64,000 nucleotides of DNA from Dendrolimus kikuchii (GCA_019925095.2 CM034401.1:12808338-12872337), one strand, 5' to 3'; positions 34,161-47,620 are shown, counted from the first letter of the stretch. Notes: generated from the sequence alone by a model not told the origin. Made by a program: numbers and translations.

Positions 34161-34261
34161 TCAAGTATATTCAATTCAATTATTCAATGATTAATGTATA
34201 ATATTATAACATTCTAAACTTGCCGTGGCTGTATTGAAGCTATTAAAAAAAACCTGGAATA

Positions 34262-34500
34262 GACTATATTATTATATACGATGGAGAACTCGATGTAATT
34301 TCTTTTAGATTTCTTGTCTGTTTGTCGGTTTGTTTGTTCGGGATTCATGTAAAAATGTACTGGGCCGATTTCATTGCGCCGTTCTACAGCAATTTTTTAG
34401 ATTTAAAATCTGAGCTACTTTTTATCCTGGGAATCCCGCGGGATTTTTTCTGGGAATGATATACCGCGAGACTGCTTTAAGCCTTCTCTGTTCATAAATA
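34262..34500 (+). repeat. Dispersed repeat, Helitron-like interior
   Basis: Contains ATTTCTTGTCTGTTTGTCGG, TTCGGGATTCATGTAAAAA, CTGGGCCGATTTCATTG and CTGGGAATCCCGCGGGATTT. A relative runs in the opposite orientation at 56080-56430 with AAATCGGCCCAGTAGTTTTT and AACAAACAGACAAAACGAC. No termini could be defined. Confidence 0.5.
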
Positions 34501-36042
34501 TTCAATTGATAGTACGGTAGGTGAATATGTAGGTCAAACACATCAGTAATATCAATTTGTGGAATTTTCACGAAGTTTTACTTTTCATTAGCATAACTAT
34601 AACTGTTACATCGATATTAGAGCATACACTGTAAGCGGTATTATTTCTCTATCAGAATAACAGAGGAGCTTTAGTCACTGAGCTACCACGGCTACACTTG
34701 ACATGTAAAATAATTAAATATTTATGCTACATCAGATATAGGTACTAAAGAAAAATAAACTGGGCCCGAAGTGTGCTATTGCAATTGTGTAAGAATGGTA
34801 GATTATTGATTTCATCGGCCACAGGTGATGACCCTCGCACCTAACATCCACCATCACCCACACTAAGGCCGCTGAAACAAGGCTGCGGAAGAGTTTCAGT
34901 CGCGTCTCATTTGAATAAAACTGACTAATATGGGGAGCTTTAATCCTCTCCAGAATAAGGAGAGGCTCGTTCTCTATTATGGGTGGAGCCACGTCAGCTA
35001 GAATGCGGCGCTGGTAACGTCTTTCTTCCCGCGATCCTGGCCTATGATGAAAGGAGAATCACTGGGTTGTTTTATAAAAACATGCCTGAAGGCTGACACT
35101 AGACGGGGATCGGCTATTTATATCCCCATATAAAGGGAATACAGAGGGAAGGGATAGACCCAAGCAATTCTCGTTTAATATAGTGAAGGATGATAATTAT
35201 GTGTGACCGCGTGAACTATAGACGAAAACGTAGGAATCCTCTCGGGTATTGAAGCGAACTCTCACAATACAAGCGATTTCAATATTACCAGTTATGGGTA
35301 CTAAATTTCCAAAATAAAAAAAATAAGTTAAAAAGTCTATATTCAGTCATTCAGACTCAACTGCAATAGCAGACCAAGAGCCGTGGTTTTACTCACCTTG
35401 TTTTATGACGAAGAGTAGAAATGTTAACCAAAAATGGCACGACGATATCTTGGACTTCACCATCGCCCAAGGATATTTCTTCTTACATTACACCATAATT
35501 TTATATTACAACATCTTATTATTTCTCACTTTTCTTAGCACATGATTATCACAATTTATTTGTTAACATTTCCTACAGATTTTAACACTTGAAACCACTT
35601 CTTCCAGTTTATTGTCATCGCCGCAGGCACTGTAAAAATATTTTTGTTCACTATTTTAAATTTAAATACCGCTCCGTGTGACTGAATTAAACACTTCGTT
35701 GACTTTTATTTGGAAAGGAATTTCATTTTGAAAATGTTTTGTATGCATAAACTAATTTAATTTTATATTGGTGAAAAAACGACCAGTGGTATCTATCTAC
35801 TAGTCTACTACATGATTTCTTTCAATTCCTATATAATAGCTAGCTATAATAGACTTTATCAATATATCTTTTGAAATAAATAAAAATGTGTTTGTTATAC
35901 TAGATTTAGCTCTCAATTTTCAATCAACGAGTACAAATTGTTCATAATATAAAATACAAAAAAAAAATTATAGATTCACTTGTCTTGTATGAATAAGATA
36001 GTTGAATTATATATTTTTCATATTTAGTCGAGTTATAATATG
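34501..36042. other. Intergenic DNA with unclassified repeat pieces
   Basis: A GC-richer block at 34790-35100 holds an open minus-strand frame of 86 codons (MAPPIIENEPLLILERIKAP) and resembles dispersed lepidopteran repeats, but I cannot place it. The rest is AT-rich. Confidence 0.35.
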
Positions 36043-36336
36043 TAATAACAATCCATAAATGTCCCACTGCTGGGCTCGGGCCTCCCACTATAGGGGAACG
36101 GACAGTATGCCCCCGCCACGCTTGTCCAAGGCGGCTTGGCAGGTTTGACACATCGGTTATCTCAATGTGCAGGTTGCATCACGATGTTTTCCTTCGCTGT
36201 CCTTAGCACGTGGTAATTGTTACAATATGCACATTAGGTCAGAAAACTGCCTAGGTCGTGCCTGCGTTCCAGGCAGGATCGAACCCGCTCCCTTTGGGTT
36301 TGGGTCGCGTGCGCTAGCCATTACGCTACCACGACT
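36043..36336 (-). mobile_element. tRNA-derived SINE, family A
   Basis: Reverse-oriented copy: AGTCGTGGTAGCGTAATGGC at its 5' end, B box GGTTCGATCC, body CCAAGCCGCCTTGGACAAGC, tail GAGCCCAGCAGTGGGACATT TATGGATTGTTATT. Slightly diverged from the copy at 31601. Confidence 0.85.
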
Positions 36337-36639
36337 TTAAACTTTAGACTTTAACTTTGAATTATAATATAATGAATATTTATTTGATGATATAAACATT
36401 AGATCTTAAACTAGTTATGAGACTGGAGCCAAACTATTGTTTTAAATATTCGATTTTTCTTTAGATGTTACAAATAAAATTATAACAAATACAAATTTTC
36501 GACGAGCTCATCCAAGATACGGCAATGTTTTGTGGCCTGTATACTATTTACCCCGTTCAACTTAAGCTACTGGAATGGCAAACGTGTGAGAGTGGTCTCG
36601 ATTCACATCTCGTATGTAGAGCCGGATTCTCAAGATCTG

Positions 36640-36797
36640 TAATTTTGCTTCATATTGCCATCTTTAAACTCTCCTCGTGGTTGTACTAAAATTTAATTCT
36701 ACGTAAAAAAAATTCATTCAAATTAGTCCAATCGTTTAGGAAGAGTTCCGTGATATATACATGATCAGAAGAATTTTATATATAAAGATGTTGGAGC
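36640..36797 (-). mobile_element. Helitron-like 5' fragment
   Basis: On the minus strand it starts TCTTTATATATAAAATTCTT, the same style of start as the complete Helitron ending at 44481 (TCTTATATATAAAATTCTCG), then GGAACTCTTCCTAAACGAT. No 3' hairpin was found. Confidence 0.5.
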
Positions 36798-36839
36798 TTC
36801 TGATTTAAGCGTTAAGCTGTTTTGTTTCCTGATAAATAT

Positions 36840-36990
36840 ATGATGATCCGAGTTCTATTCCCAACAGCATAGATTTCGTAAACGAAGTTTTCGTTATCCA
36901 CTCTGGTCTGGGGTCAGCCCGTGTTCTATAACACAAGCATGTACGTTATCATGTGATAACACAGGCATAATACACTATACTTGGTATTAT
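36840..36990 (+). mobile_element. SINE family B fragment
   Basis: B-box-like CCGAGTTCTATTCCC followed by ATTTCGTAAACGAAGTTTTC and CACTCTGGTCTGGGGTCAGC, matching the family B body near 11250 and, in reverse, near 61590. Confidence 0.5.
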
Positions 36991-37388
36991 ATTATTACGT
37001 TTACTGTCAGCCGACTTATAAAAAATATTAATAGTCCTATGATCGCCTTCGCTATTTATTATTATTTATGGCTATATTATTGTTGCTTCGTGTAATTACG
37101 ATTTTTTCTAGATTAGTTAGTATTTTTGGTTACTGTATAGCTTTTATGTATGCGTGATGTTACCTTCTCTATAACTTTAAACGGGCTATGTATAGTAGAT
37201 GAATAAACAAAATTGAATCAATTTGGTTCAAAGTTGAGAACTGAAACGACATGACGTCAATCGATGACATTGAATGATTCATATTTATGTTTATATGGAT
37301 AAATTTGGTTGAATCAACCAAATTGAAAGAGAAAAATGATCCATCTAATGTCAGTTTAACGCAAATAAATACTATGATTTCTCTTTTT

Positions 37389-37568
37389 ATTACTTGGACT
37401 AAAATGAAATCTGCAATTGACCTTTTTTATGTTGCGAGATTAAAGTAACTCACCACTATGAGTTCAATCTTATTGAATTTATATAGAAATTCTGTAGGAT
37501 TTAACACAGTGGTGAGTTGTTGATTCAACTCACCACTGTGTTGAATCAAAAAAAGTAACTAAAAATCA
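37389..37568. mobile_element. Foldback MITE, family 1, copy 2
   Basis: The left end ATTACTTGGACTAAAATGAA plus CTGCAATTGACCTTTTTTAT matches the other two copies. The centre has three CTCACCAC(T)-type motifs in both orientations. The right end (AAAAAAAGTAACTAAAAATC) is degraded. Confidence 0.6.
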
Positions 37569-38436
37569 GAGTTTATACTAAACACTGTAGTGTAACAACA
37601 TAAGCTATTCGGCTAGATTATATATCACAAATATATCCTGTTCAATATTCAATATATCTATATTTGTATGGAAATACATTCTTATGAAAGATCCCGAACT
37701 ACCCGCCACAAGATAAAAACGCAAGTTACCTCCATGAATATTGGGCCTTTCAATAACAAAATGCTTAGATTCTTTTGTTAATATCACTTCAACGTGAACG
37801 CAGGTGCGTAAAACAACTGCGATTCTCATTTCGAAAGTGCTTACTCAAAAGAGGGACATCCCCGCTACAAATGTCCAAGGTATTTGTCTAATGCGGGAGG
37901 AGGGTCCCCTTTATCGTCCTACATCAGTCCCGAGTCGATAATAAAGGGTTTGGTCCGTCCCCGACTGTACCACGTTTTATTCAATGCTCCTGAAATATAT
38001 CTTAGAGTAAATGTTGCATCTCGAGACCGTAATTCAAGCGTAAGACAATTCTTACTCTTGTGTATTAAAATAATGGTTTTGCCATAGAACATAAAGGTGA
38101 ACACTTATATGGTCAGTCAAGGTTTTGAATAGCTAATCCCGTACAAATATAGAATGTTTGTTAATGTTAATACTGGCATGCGTGGCAATTTTAATATTTA
38201 AGATTCTGCTACCTTTTATTTCTACCAAAAAATAAAAATGTAAGGTAAGTGCTTCAATTCTCAATAGTGACGCGCTTATGCAGTTACAGCAGTGGCGAAT
38301 GTCAAAGCCAAATTGTAATAATTGCGAGCATGAATATCTGAAATCTTTTAATATCATCAGGCAGATATATAAAATTCAAACAGGCCGAGTCATGTTATAA
38401 ATGTAGGCCCGAATTTTGGGCCACGAATGTGAAAGA
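37569..38436. other. Intergenic DNA, nothing recognised
   Basis: Contains a GC-richer segment at 37870-37980 (for example GGAGGAGGGTCCCCTTTATC). No family, splice pattern or repeat recognised. Confidence 0.4.
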
Positions 38437-38710
38437 ACAAAATATGAGATGGAATATTGAAATGGATTTCCAGTGTTGCTAGAATAGATAAAGAGAAGGT
38501 GAGAAACTCGTATATAAGGGCATCTGTGAAAATTGTATCCGTAGTAGGTACAGAAATAATTGAGAGGAGATATAATCTGTAGGACTGAAAATCATGCAAC
38601 GAAAAGAAGATGAAGACTTGTCTTGTGACAGAGGACGTATGTCAGATTAGAGAAGTATGCAAAGACATAATCTACCAACCCCAAATGACTAGAAACGTGA
38701 AAGGAAAAAG
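38437..38710 (+). mobile_element. RTE-type LINE C-terminal remnant
   Basis: A frame near 38447 reads ILKWISSVARIDKEKVRNSY, IRASVKIVSVVGTEIIERRY and then a stop, matching the MLRW..GVTR.DK.RN.YIRGS tail pattern of arthropod LINE ORF2 proteins. After a stop and frameshift it continues with GACAGAGGACGTATGTCAGA and GTGAAAGGAAAAAGAG. Dead copy. Confidence 0.65.
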
Positions 38711-41700
38711 AGCAGTCACCTATATTTATTTTCCTTTACGGATTTGAATTAAAGATCCAACACGTACTGCAATACACTCCTGCATATTATTTTCTATTAG
38801 AATAAGGTAGGGCATTAATTTTGGAACGAAGATCGCGTATCTGTATCGCGCGTTATTGGGCAGATGGGGCTAAACGAAAAAAGTGTTAGCGAAAGAAAAA
38901 ATGCTACCCACAGTATATTGTTATGCAATATCAAACTTTATACAATGAAATTAATCTAAATTAATTTCCATTAGTGTAAGATGCACTGTTTTGTTCATTA
39001 TTAAGCTAAAGTCAATTTTCTGCATATTATACTTGTCATTCAGCTTTACCTAGCAATTAAATAATATCGTGTTATTCAATAATTATGTTAAAATCATTAC
39101 ATATTTTTTATCAAACATATCACAGCGAAAATAACAACAATAAGCCATTATCTATCGCGGGCCGGATTTGGCCTGTCTTGATATTTTTAACAGTAAAGTA
39201 TTATATTTGGTCGAAAATCCATCTTTACTTAAAACTATAATATCTATAAGTAACACACGTATCGTTAGATACAAAAGTCGTGATATTAAACGGTTATTAA
39301 TTATTTTATAAAAACTGGTTTTATAACTTAACTATAAAAAAGAAAAATCGTTAAAAAGCAATTAATTTTCATTACAAGAAAAAGTACATACATAGCAGCA
39401 GGTAGACAAAGCGATTTGTGAATCATCAATCAAGTAGTTTCAGTGAGCACAAACCGTGATAAATGAGCAACTACTTGACCTAATCTTAAACAAAACGCCT
39501 CTAGTTTCTTTACATACGTACAAAGGTAGCTCTCCTTTTGCTTGCTAAGCTCCCGAGGGGGTTTAATAAATTGAAATATATTTAGAACAGCTTTAGATTC
39601 CTCGTTATCGTTATAGTTAGTGTCTTTTTAAAGTGAAACGCAAATACTTAGAGATAAGGTAAAATGTTATTACTTTACTTAGTACTTGTTTATATAAGGT
39701 TTTAACAAAGTATTTTAAAGTTTAGTCTTGGAAGGATAATAAATACTACGATATTTTAATGTTTCACGTTAATAATTATCTGAAATATTCTACTTTTATC
39801 ACCAGATATCACTACAATAGATTCATCTTAATTTTCATACATAAAATTGGGAAACTGGTTGATTCTGATAGTTTAAATGTGAAGGTAAAAATAAACTTAT
39901 TACGACTTGCATTTCTCGACAGACTAAACATATCTCTTGACGGTTAAAATCGTTAGTTGAAAGATTTATTAGTATTTGTTACAGAGATTAAAAAGCGAGA
40001 AAAAGAGTAACTTGTGTTGTCATCATCTAGAAATGCACTTATTTAAGATTTTTAAGAGTAATTATAAAAATACTTTTTACTAGGCGCTTGTCATTCCTAG
40101 TAGGCACTGATCACCATTGGTTTATATTCTTATTAAGGAAAAAAAACGAACTACCTACAAGTGAAACTACATTAGAATTATTGAAGTTAGTTAACCATAA
40201 CATAATGGTTAATATTTACTTAAAAATGTTTAAACTTGTACTAGAAATAACTAATTAATCACGATAAATAAATAAAATTCTGCTTCTAAATTCTACTTCA
40301 AGAGAAGGAAGCAGTGTAAAAGTTAGAATTAATAAAGTTAATTAACTCCAACCACACAATTACAAAGAAATTTTCTTTAAAAACCTTATCCTTCATTAAA
40401 GCAAAGGCTCAAGATGACATATTTAGCGCTGGGTATACTTTATAACACGGTTGATACCTTAAGTACTCCGTCCCAGCTGTTACTCGAACTAATTAACTTT
40501 TGCTAAGCTAACTCAAGACTAGCGTAATTATTTTGGAGATAGACTGGACTCACTGTTTCAAAAAAGGCATTAAAGCTTTGATGAGTAGAGTTAAGGCGTA
40601 AGAATATGTTGTTGTTAGGTGTTTCTTTTGTGGACCAGAAATGAGGACATTCATAAGAGAATCAAGGTGAACAAAATACTTTTGCAAAACTTACTAAAAG
40701 TTAAAGTAACAAGTCGTAAAAAGGTTTTGTGTCCCTCTGATAAATCAAACTGGTAGAGCAAAAAAAACTGTGTGTGTGTGCAGTTTAGACGTAATAGAAG
40801 TGAAACTTCAGAGAATATACTCACATATAATTTTTCTCTAACTGTTATTAATGTAAATATAATTCGTTTTGCCTACATCCGTCAACATATTATAATTCAA
40901 AATAAACTTCTTAAAATAATTATTACTTTCAAATTTTCACTGTTTAGTAAAAAAAATATTTCTATCAGTTTTATATCGGTCTATTGGCCTATGTTTAATC
41001 ATCGGTCCTACTGACTCTCTAATCTGTGTTGCACAATATAAAACTCGTAGCTCATTCTATCACAGGCTTAGTCCTATAGATTTATGTAATTATCTCTTAT
41101 TAGTGTAGCTTTTTCGTTTCATCGAGCTTTAAATCACAACGATTCTAAAGAAGTTTCACTTAAATAACTTATTAATAGTGTTCTTTTAATTACTTTTGCA
41201 ATTTACATTGCAACTCAAAAACAAGGGTATAAAAGGCTATTCCTTAAAATTACAAAGCTGTATATCCTTTGTGTTATTACAACCTTGATTATCAAAAGAA
41301 ACGTAACAAAGCCAATCTTTTATTTACTCTCTTAAAAGGAAAGTCAAAGTATAAAATATGAAAAGGGAAAGTAACAATGCTCGGATATTATATGGCAAAG
41401 AATATTTTTAACAGTAACAAAATGAATGTAAACATTGACTTGATGAGTTATCTATACAACAAATCTGCATTTGTTTGCTACCCAATATAATGAAAAACAA
41501 ACATAATGTTGTTGTATGTTTTTGAAAGGAATATTAAATGTTGTCAGCTGATGTCAGTATTTATTAAATCTGACACTCGTTAAATATAAAGTAAAATCCA
41601 ATACAAATTTCGGCCCAGCGTATGCTTGATAGCCGTTTTGATTTATGAACATTTGAAAGTGATTTTCAAATTTGCTACGTATGTATAGCTAATAAAGTGC

Positions 41701-43429
41701 TTTTGTTTTGACAATAATTCGTAGTTAACTAAATTTTCACTAAGGCCGAGGTTTGTGTTTTTTATTACTCTCACATACATTTTACAAGTAAAATTAGACC
41801 TTGCCATCATATTATAAAGTGCATCACGACAAAAAAAGCCATCTTAAAGTGGTAAAGGACTTTCTTGGCTGAATGAATACTTGTGATAATTAAGACAATC
41901 ATAAAATACGGCTTCAGACTGTAGAAATCGCATTTAAAACGCGTCAAAGTGCGTGAGCCCACTTACAATGATATCCAATTTAATTAAATCAATTTGCTAC
42001 GGAAGCTTATTAAGTCTGGTTTACATAGACATTTAACATATGGTTAAAATAAAATAATCGCTAAAACTATATGGCTAAACAGTGATTATATTATTTTCGC
42101 CGTCGGTTATATATGTCTATGCACACCAGCCTAAAAACAATAAAGAATTAAAACAGACTTTACTGACTAGCACTTTGAAACGCTGAAGTGAAAAATTAAA
42201 CAGTAACGTGTGTCATTAAAGCTGTTACAAATATACCTCTGAAAAACCGTTTTCCATTTAATCTGTGATTATTCATCACAATGAAAAATAATCAACTAGG
42301 AACGGCGGTTTCTTAAATTATTTTCTCAGTGTATTTCAAAGTGTTGTTTAGTATTGTATTGAAAACAGTGTTTTATTTTCGTAAATATAAATGCATTTTT
42401 ATTGAAATCCTTATCTATACTTAGTTTTGTAATTGAGTTGGGATGTAATTGAAATTATTTACGACATTACTACCTATTACAAAGAAAGATATTAAGTACA
42501 TTTAATTTAAGGCCAATTATATAATTCCAAAAATGTATACGTTTAAAGCTTAGATCATATATAAACGTCTATACCTCAATGGTTTAATAAAGTAACAAAA
42601 TAAACATAATACCGAGAAAAGGTAGAACAAAAATAGTGATATACTAGTCCTAAACACTGGATCAAGCTCAGCATAAAATTTGGTCTACTGGACTAACGCT
42701 GTTCTTCCTCTTGGACCTAGAATAGCCCATTATAGGACATAGACTTAGTTTTCTACATGTAAAGAACCAAGACTATTTACGATACTTGTTAATTAATTAA
42801 TTAAAAAATGTCCTGATTAAATTTAAAAATTAATAATTACTATAATATACATTAATAATTCTAATAAAGTAATATTGCATTAAGGGCACAAAAACGACAG
42901 TGTATTTAACAGTTTAGAAACTTCTACTGTTGAGACTTCAACAACAATAATTAAGAATCAATAACTATATTAGTGATACAAATTGTTTTCTTTACAACAT
43001 TATTGCTCGAAAATAATGCGATGTTTAAGTATTGCATCATTATTGTGTAATTCGTAGATATTGAACGCCGAAGAATCTCATATTCAATAGATCATTTGTA
43101 AATTGTTTTTTGGAATCCGCTTCATCCGCACGTGACATAACACTAATTAAATTTGATAGTTCACTAAGGGCCGATTTTGCATTTACCAGATAAGAAAGGT
43201 ATAACATGGAAACATGTAAAATGTCAGTTGCATGAATAAAACAGTTGAATGATTATAATTTATTAGACTAATCGGCCCTAAATTTAAAATGTAACCATCA
43301 ATATCGTATATCTTGAAAAATGTGAATATTAATCTGTAGATATTAATATTACATCTGTGATTATTATACTTGAATTTGATAATAGAAAGAACTGATTATA
43401 TATAATCTTAATAAGCGTCATATTTTCCT
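38711..43429. other. AT-rich region without recognised elements
   Basis: About 4.7 kb of AT-rich DNA in which I recognise no gene, exon or mobile element. Short open frames have no support. A 10-bp-stem inverted pair TCAAGTAGTT / AACTACTTGA lies at 39430-39478. Confidence 0.45.
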
Positions 43430-43437
43430 AGAGCATG

Positions 43438-43469
43438 ATGATATCACAACTTGCAAGTTGTGACATCAT
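43438..43469. repeat. 32-bp near-perfect palindrome
   Basis: ATGATATCACAACTTG is followed at once by CAAGTTGTGACATCAT, with one mismatch in a 16-bp stem and no loop. Confidence 0.7.
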
Positions 43470-43939
43470 AATATTTTTAATGAGACAAATAGCGTACTTA
43501 TTATTGTTTGAACAGTAATTAAATTCACTTTTATTATATATTTTAAAAGTAAAATGATATCAAGGTATTTTAACGGCCTGCTCTTTTATAAATGAACATA
43601 TTTTTAGAATTTATTATAAAATGTGTCATCTATTACTCCATTGGAAATCTTTTGGGCATATTACTCATTAAAAAAACTAAACGAGGCCCTGTTTTTACTT
43701 TTATTATTATCTAATTACAAAATTAATACAGTGTATAATGTATAACTATATATACTTAGCATAATACATTATTTTTTTCTTATAAGTACAAAAAAATATC
43801 TTTTAAAATACCTATTTGCAACCGTGCTCCATTTCATCGCTTATTTCATTCTAGACTAATCTTCGTGTAACATCAGGCGAGATCACAGTTCAAACGAATT
43901 TATAATACAAAAATAAGCGTTTTAATTTGTATATTATTA

Positions 43940-44481
43940 CTAGCGGCCCCGACAGACGTTGTCCTGTCTTTAAAAAATAAAATTCTAGAACCCGATCCTA
44001 GAGCCACCTACCGGTTCTAATTGTGAATCTAAACCATCCGGGAACCCACTCATCCCTACTCCTTGATGTTTGCTGGATGAGAGGTGACAACGGTAGACAT
44101 CTAGCGGGGATAACTGATCTGAGAGGTGGAAAATTAAGAGTAATATATTTTTTTTTATTCTAAGTCATGACAAAATAAGATTAAAAAACTTGCCAAAAAA
44201 AATAAAGTTTATAATTAACAAATAAAAAATCGGGGTTGATCGTAGAGGGGTGAAAATTTAGGGTTGTATGTATTTTTTAATGCTGTATCCTAAAAAAATA
44301 AAAATTAATCTAAAAAAAAAACATTAGGGTTGCTACCCTTAACATTTAGGGGGATGAAAAATAGATGTTGCCCGATTCTCATACCTACCCAATATGCACA
44401 CAAAAATTCATGAGAATCGGTCAAGCCGTTTCGGAGGAGTATGGGAACGAACATTGTGACACGAGAATTTTATATATAAGA
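43940..44481 (-). mobile_element. Complete non-autonomous Helitron (542 bp)
   Basis: On the minus strand it begins TCTTATATATAAAATTCTCG after a host A (44482). It ends with the hairpin GACAGGACAACGTCTGTC, then GGGGCCGCTAG, before a host T at 43939. 5' TC, 3' hairpin plus CTAG, and insertion between A and T with no target duplication are all as expected for Helitrons. No coding capacity. Confidence 0.85.
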
Positions 44482-44699
44482 TTACCTATGACGTCTAAAA
44501 TTATTAAGATAGTAGAATATAGAAAAAGCCTTGTAAGAAAATTAGTTTAATCAAGATTCTTCCAAGTAGTTTTTGAGATGTATGATATTTTTTGTTAGGA
44601 TTCCGTAACCAAATGACACTGGTACATTCGACACATCTTATGGAATCAGTCGGAACACAATACTAATAATAAATGGAACATTCACTTGCCGATTTATAT

Positions 44700-44830
44700 A
44701 TGTCCTTTTTTTTTGCTAAAAGCTGGTAAACGAGTAAACGAAAGTCTGGTGGAAAGTAGTCACCGCCGCCTATAAACGTTTGCAACCGCCTTGAAGGAAT
44801 TTTATTTGAAGAAATATAGCAATAGCGAAG
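44700..44830 (-). repeat. Retroelement tail related to family C
   Basis: The plus strand reads AAAGCTGGTAAACGAGTAAA, then GTGGAAAGTAGTCACCGCCG, CCTATAAACGTTTGCAACC. This is the same layout as the reverse complement of family C tails (GGCAAACGG..., GGAAAGCAGTTACCATCGCC, TATGGACATTAGCAACA) but clearly more diverged. Confidence 0.5.
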
Positions 44831-45464
44831 CGGACACATATTAAAGTACCTATTTTCTGAAACTTTTACACAGAAAAGGCAAGACACAGGCGTTAATATA
44901 AAAGCTTAGTTTTAAGATAGCACTATAGAAATATTTTGAATTACTATTTTTACAACAACAAATACTCTTTATACTTAAATGACAACTACAATAAATGACT
45001 CTTTTTACTTGTATCTACTTATGATGAATAAGTAGATATGCTTTTACAAAGTCTATGTGTAAATGAATAAAAATTATCTCAGTTGATTTGACTACCTGAT
45101 CCTCTAATATTTTTAAATATTGCCTTCAAAAATGTGTCGTATAATAAACACATTAAAATCACACTGTATAAAAATACTAAAGATGTTAAGGATACCCTTT
45201 TTGGTCGCCCGTTTCATGTGTTTTAAATTGACCAGCCATTTTTGTAACGCAATAAACAAAATATTTCAGTAGCCAACAGCGATGCGCGAAATGAGTTAAA
45301 TATCCCACGCCCCTGTGTCTAAAGGTCAGCTTGGTATTTTTTTAGCGTTTGCTAAAATTAAATCTAAATTCTCTTTGAAGATTACAAATTCAGAGTATTA
45401 CACTTATAGATACATACTACACAGATACAGTCATATAGGTACAGACGACATTTAAATCCTTTAA

Positions 45465-46180
45465 ATGATTAAAAACACAGCTGACTTTTGGGGTATATCT
45501 TTCAAAATGTCAAATAACATAATAGACACGATTGAATCATCACTGATAGAAAAATTTAATAGATTTATAGATAAAGGTATATTTCCTAACCTAATAAAAG
45601 TTAGTAAAACTTACGCCAATTCTATTTTATCAACCTTAAATAAGGTATTTGAATAAATCATATTAAACCAATTGCTCTCACATTTTAATATTAATAATTA
45701 ATTGTTTCATGCTAAACAGTTCAGGTTTAGGAAAGGTCGATTTACTACTACTACAGGACTTAAGCTTCTAAAACGCATTTATGGTGCTAAATTGGTGGAT
45801 TCTGTGACCTGTTCAAGGCATTCGATTACGTTGACCACGTGACCTTCCTAACAAAGCTCAATTATTACGGTATTCATGGCGATTCTCTCAACCTATTTAC
45901 GTCTTACTTAAACAACTGATCCCAGAACGTTAAAATGAACAATGTCAAGTCTCGTGATTCTGGTATGACTATGGGTATGCCGCAGGGCTCTATTCTAGGT
46001 CCATTCTTATTTTTGATATATATTAAGGACTTTCCATAATTTATTAATGATATGTATGAGGTATTGTTTTCTAATGACACGTCACTTATATTTAAAGTTG
46101 AAAGAAATAAACAGAACTTTGACGACGTAAACAACCTTGACTCGAATATCTGAATGATTTACTGTAAACAATTTATTACT
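45465..46180 (+). pseudogene. Decayed LINE reverse transcriptase
   Basis: Plus-strand remnant of a Jockey/CR1-type LINE. It starts with an open frame containing FIDKGIFPNLIKVSKTYANS. After frameshifts come FDLFKAFDYVDHVTFLTKLN (motif A), YYGIHGDSLNLFTSYLNN, then MPQGSILGPFLFLIYIKDFP (motif B) and VLFSNDTSLIF, where the catalytic FADD box has become FSND. Several stops and frameshifts. The family is similar to the element at 23567, in the opposite orientation. Confidence 0.85.
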
Positions 46181-47464
46181 TAATCCGAACAAAACTGGTG
46201 GGTGGGGGTCCATATGGATAAAATTTAACATAAAGATGTATAACTGTTACTGTATAATGTATAGTGAATTCGATGAAGAAATAGAAATTAGGAGTGTCTA
46301 ACATAATTATATGTAATGACATTTCTTTCAGTGTACATAAATATGTGAATTATGCTTAGGAAAGTAATTAAAAGTCATAATAGTGTCACTTAATTATTTG
46401 CTTTATTTTATTCAAAAAGTTAAGAAACGTTGTCTTCCAAAGATGTAATAAGTATCTTTCCTCTAAATTTAAAAATACGTGAATAGTAAACACTTGCGGG
46501 ACACAGAAATCGTGCATAAATCATATAAAAAACAGAAAGAGAAAATAACGTCAGTTTTAGACAAAAAACCTGTAACTTTATTGTCAGTTATTCTGTCTCA
46601 CCGTCTCTCACAATCACCAACCACTAAATCACCTCACAGGAGCCTTTTGCTACAACTGTAAACCGCTCATTTGTCTATCCGTGTACCATTAAACACGACT
46701 AGTGCTCCCGGTATAAAAGTAATTTAACTAAGTTGATTTAGTGACCGTCGTGGTCAGAAAAGAAGAGACATTTTTTGTAATTATCAATAAAAAGTTTAAA
46801 ATTATATAATTGTGCTCTCTTGGTACTATTCAAAACTGATGCTTTTGGCTAAGTATGGTTTGGTTAATTGGTTAATGTTCTATGGCGCTAAAAGAGAAAA
46901 CAAAGTTTTACCATACAAAAGTAACTAGTACCGTGAAAGAGAAAAGAATAAGAGGAGAACGACTATACATTCGCCCGATAAATCATGTATTTCTGAAAAG
47001 CTCGTAAATGTGTATGACGTTCTATACTAGATGACCTTAAATACATACTTTTTAGATTAAATTAACCAAAATCATAGATATACGAATCAAAAAGTGATTT
47101 GACAGAAAATGTGTTAAAAAGTTGTTGAGTTGATATATTTTCGATTTCTATTTTCAAAATATGAATTTTAATCACCTGAACCTCCCACTGTGCGTGGACT
47201 TTTTTTTATAAAAATAAATACTTGCTAATAATACCTACTGTCATCAAACCTGGAAGCGGAACAATATTATGAAATGAATATTTAAATTTATACAAAATAA
47301 TTCTTCAGAATATCGATGAAGAGTGAAAGTTTGCTGCGGATTTTTGAGGATCTCTTGACACTTTTGGCTGATTTAAATAATTTCGACGACGATCGTTTCA
47401 TTTCCTAAATATTTAGGGTTTGGTATATTTCTTTTTATTTCACCGGTGAGATTTGTGAGAGTTC
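46181..47464. other. Intergenic DNA, nothing recognised
   Basis: AT-rich, no coding, RNA or repeat signature recognised. Confidence 0.45.
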
Positions 47465-47620
47465 TGATGGCCACTTTCCTCTCCTCCTGCCTTTGTCTTA
47501 TTTCTCCTATCTCATTCCTTCTAACCTATTCCTCTATCCTAGCCTAAAGGCTGACAACGGGTTAGCTTCGCCCCTGGTGGTACAAGCATCTATAGGTGAC
47601 CATACGAAATAGCGCTTTTC
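47465..47620 (+). repeat. C/T-rich dispersed repeat, second copy
   Basis: Relative of 30550: CACTTTCCTCTCCTCCTGCC, CTCCTATCTCATTCCTTCTA, GACAACGGGTTAGCTTCGCC and a GTACAAGCATCTATAGG-type tail. Confidence 0.5.

Noticed and set aside
34732..34992. 86-codon minus-strand frame as a gene
   Set aside because: It lies in a GC-richer block resembling dispersed lepidopteran repeats. No domain or splice support.
37605..37829. Minus-strand open frame with a GTAACT donor-like end
   Set aside because: The donor-like site lies in a frame of no recognised family, and its phase does not match the next known Beat exon.
39430..39478. Inverted pair TCAAGTAGTT / AACTACTTGA with a 29-nt loop
   Set aside because: A 10-bp stem with a long loop is weak in AT-rich DNA. 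Not treated as a structured element.
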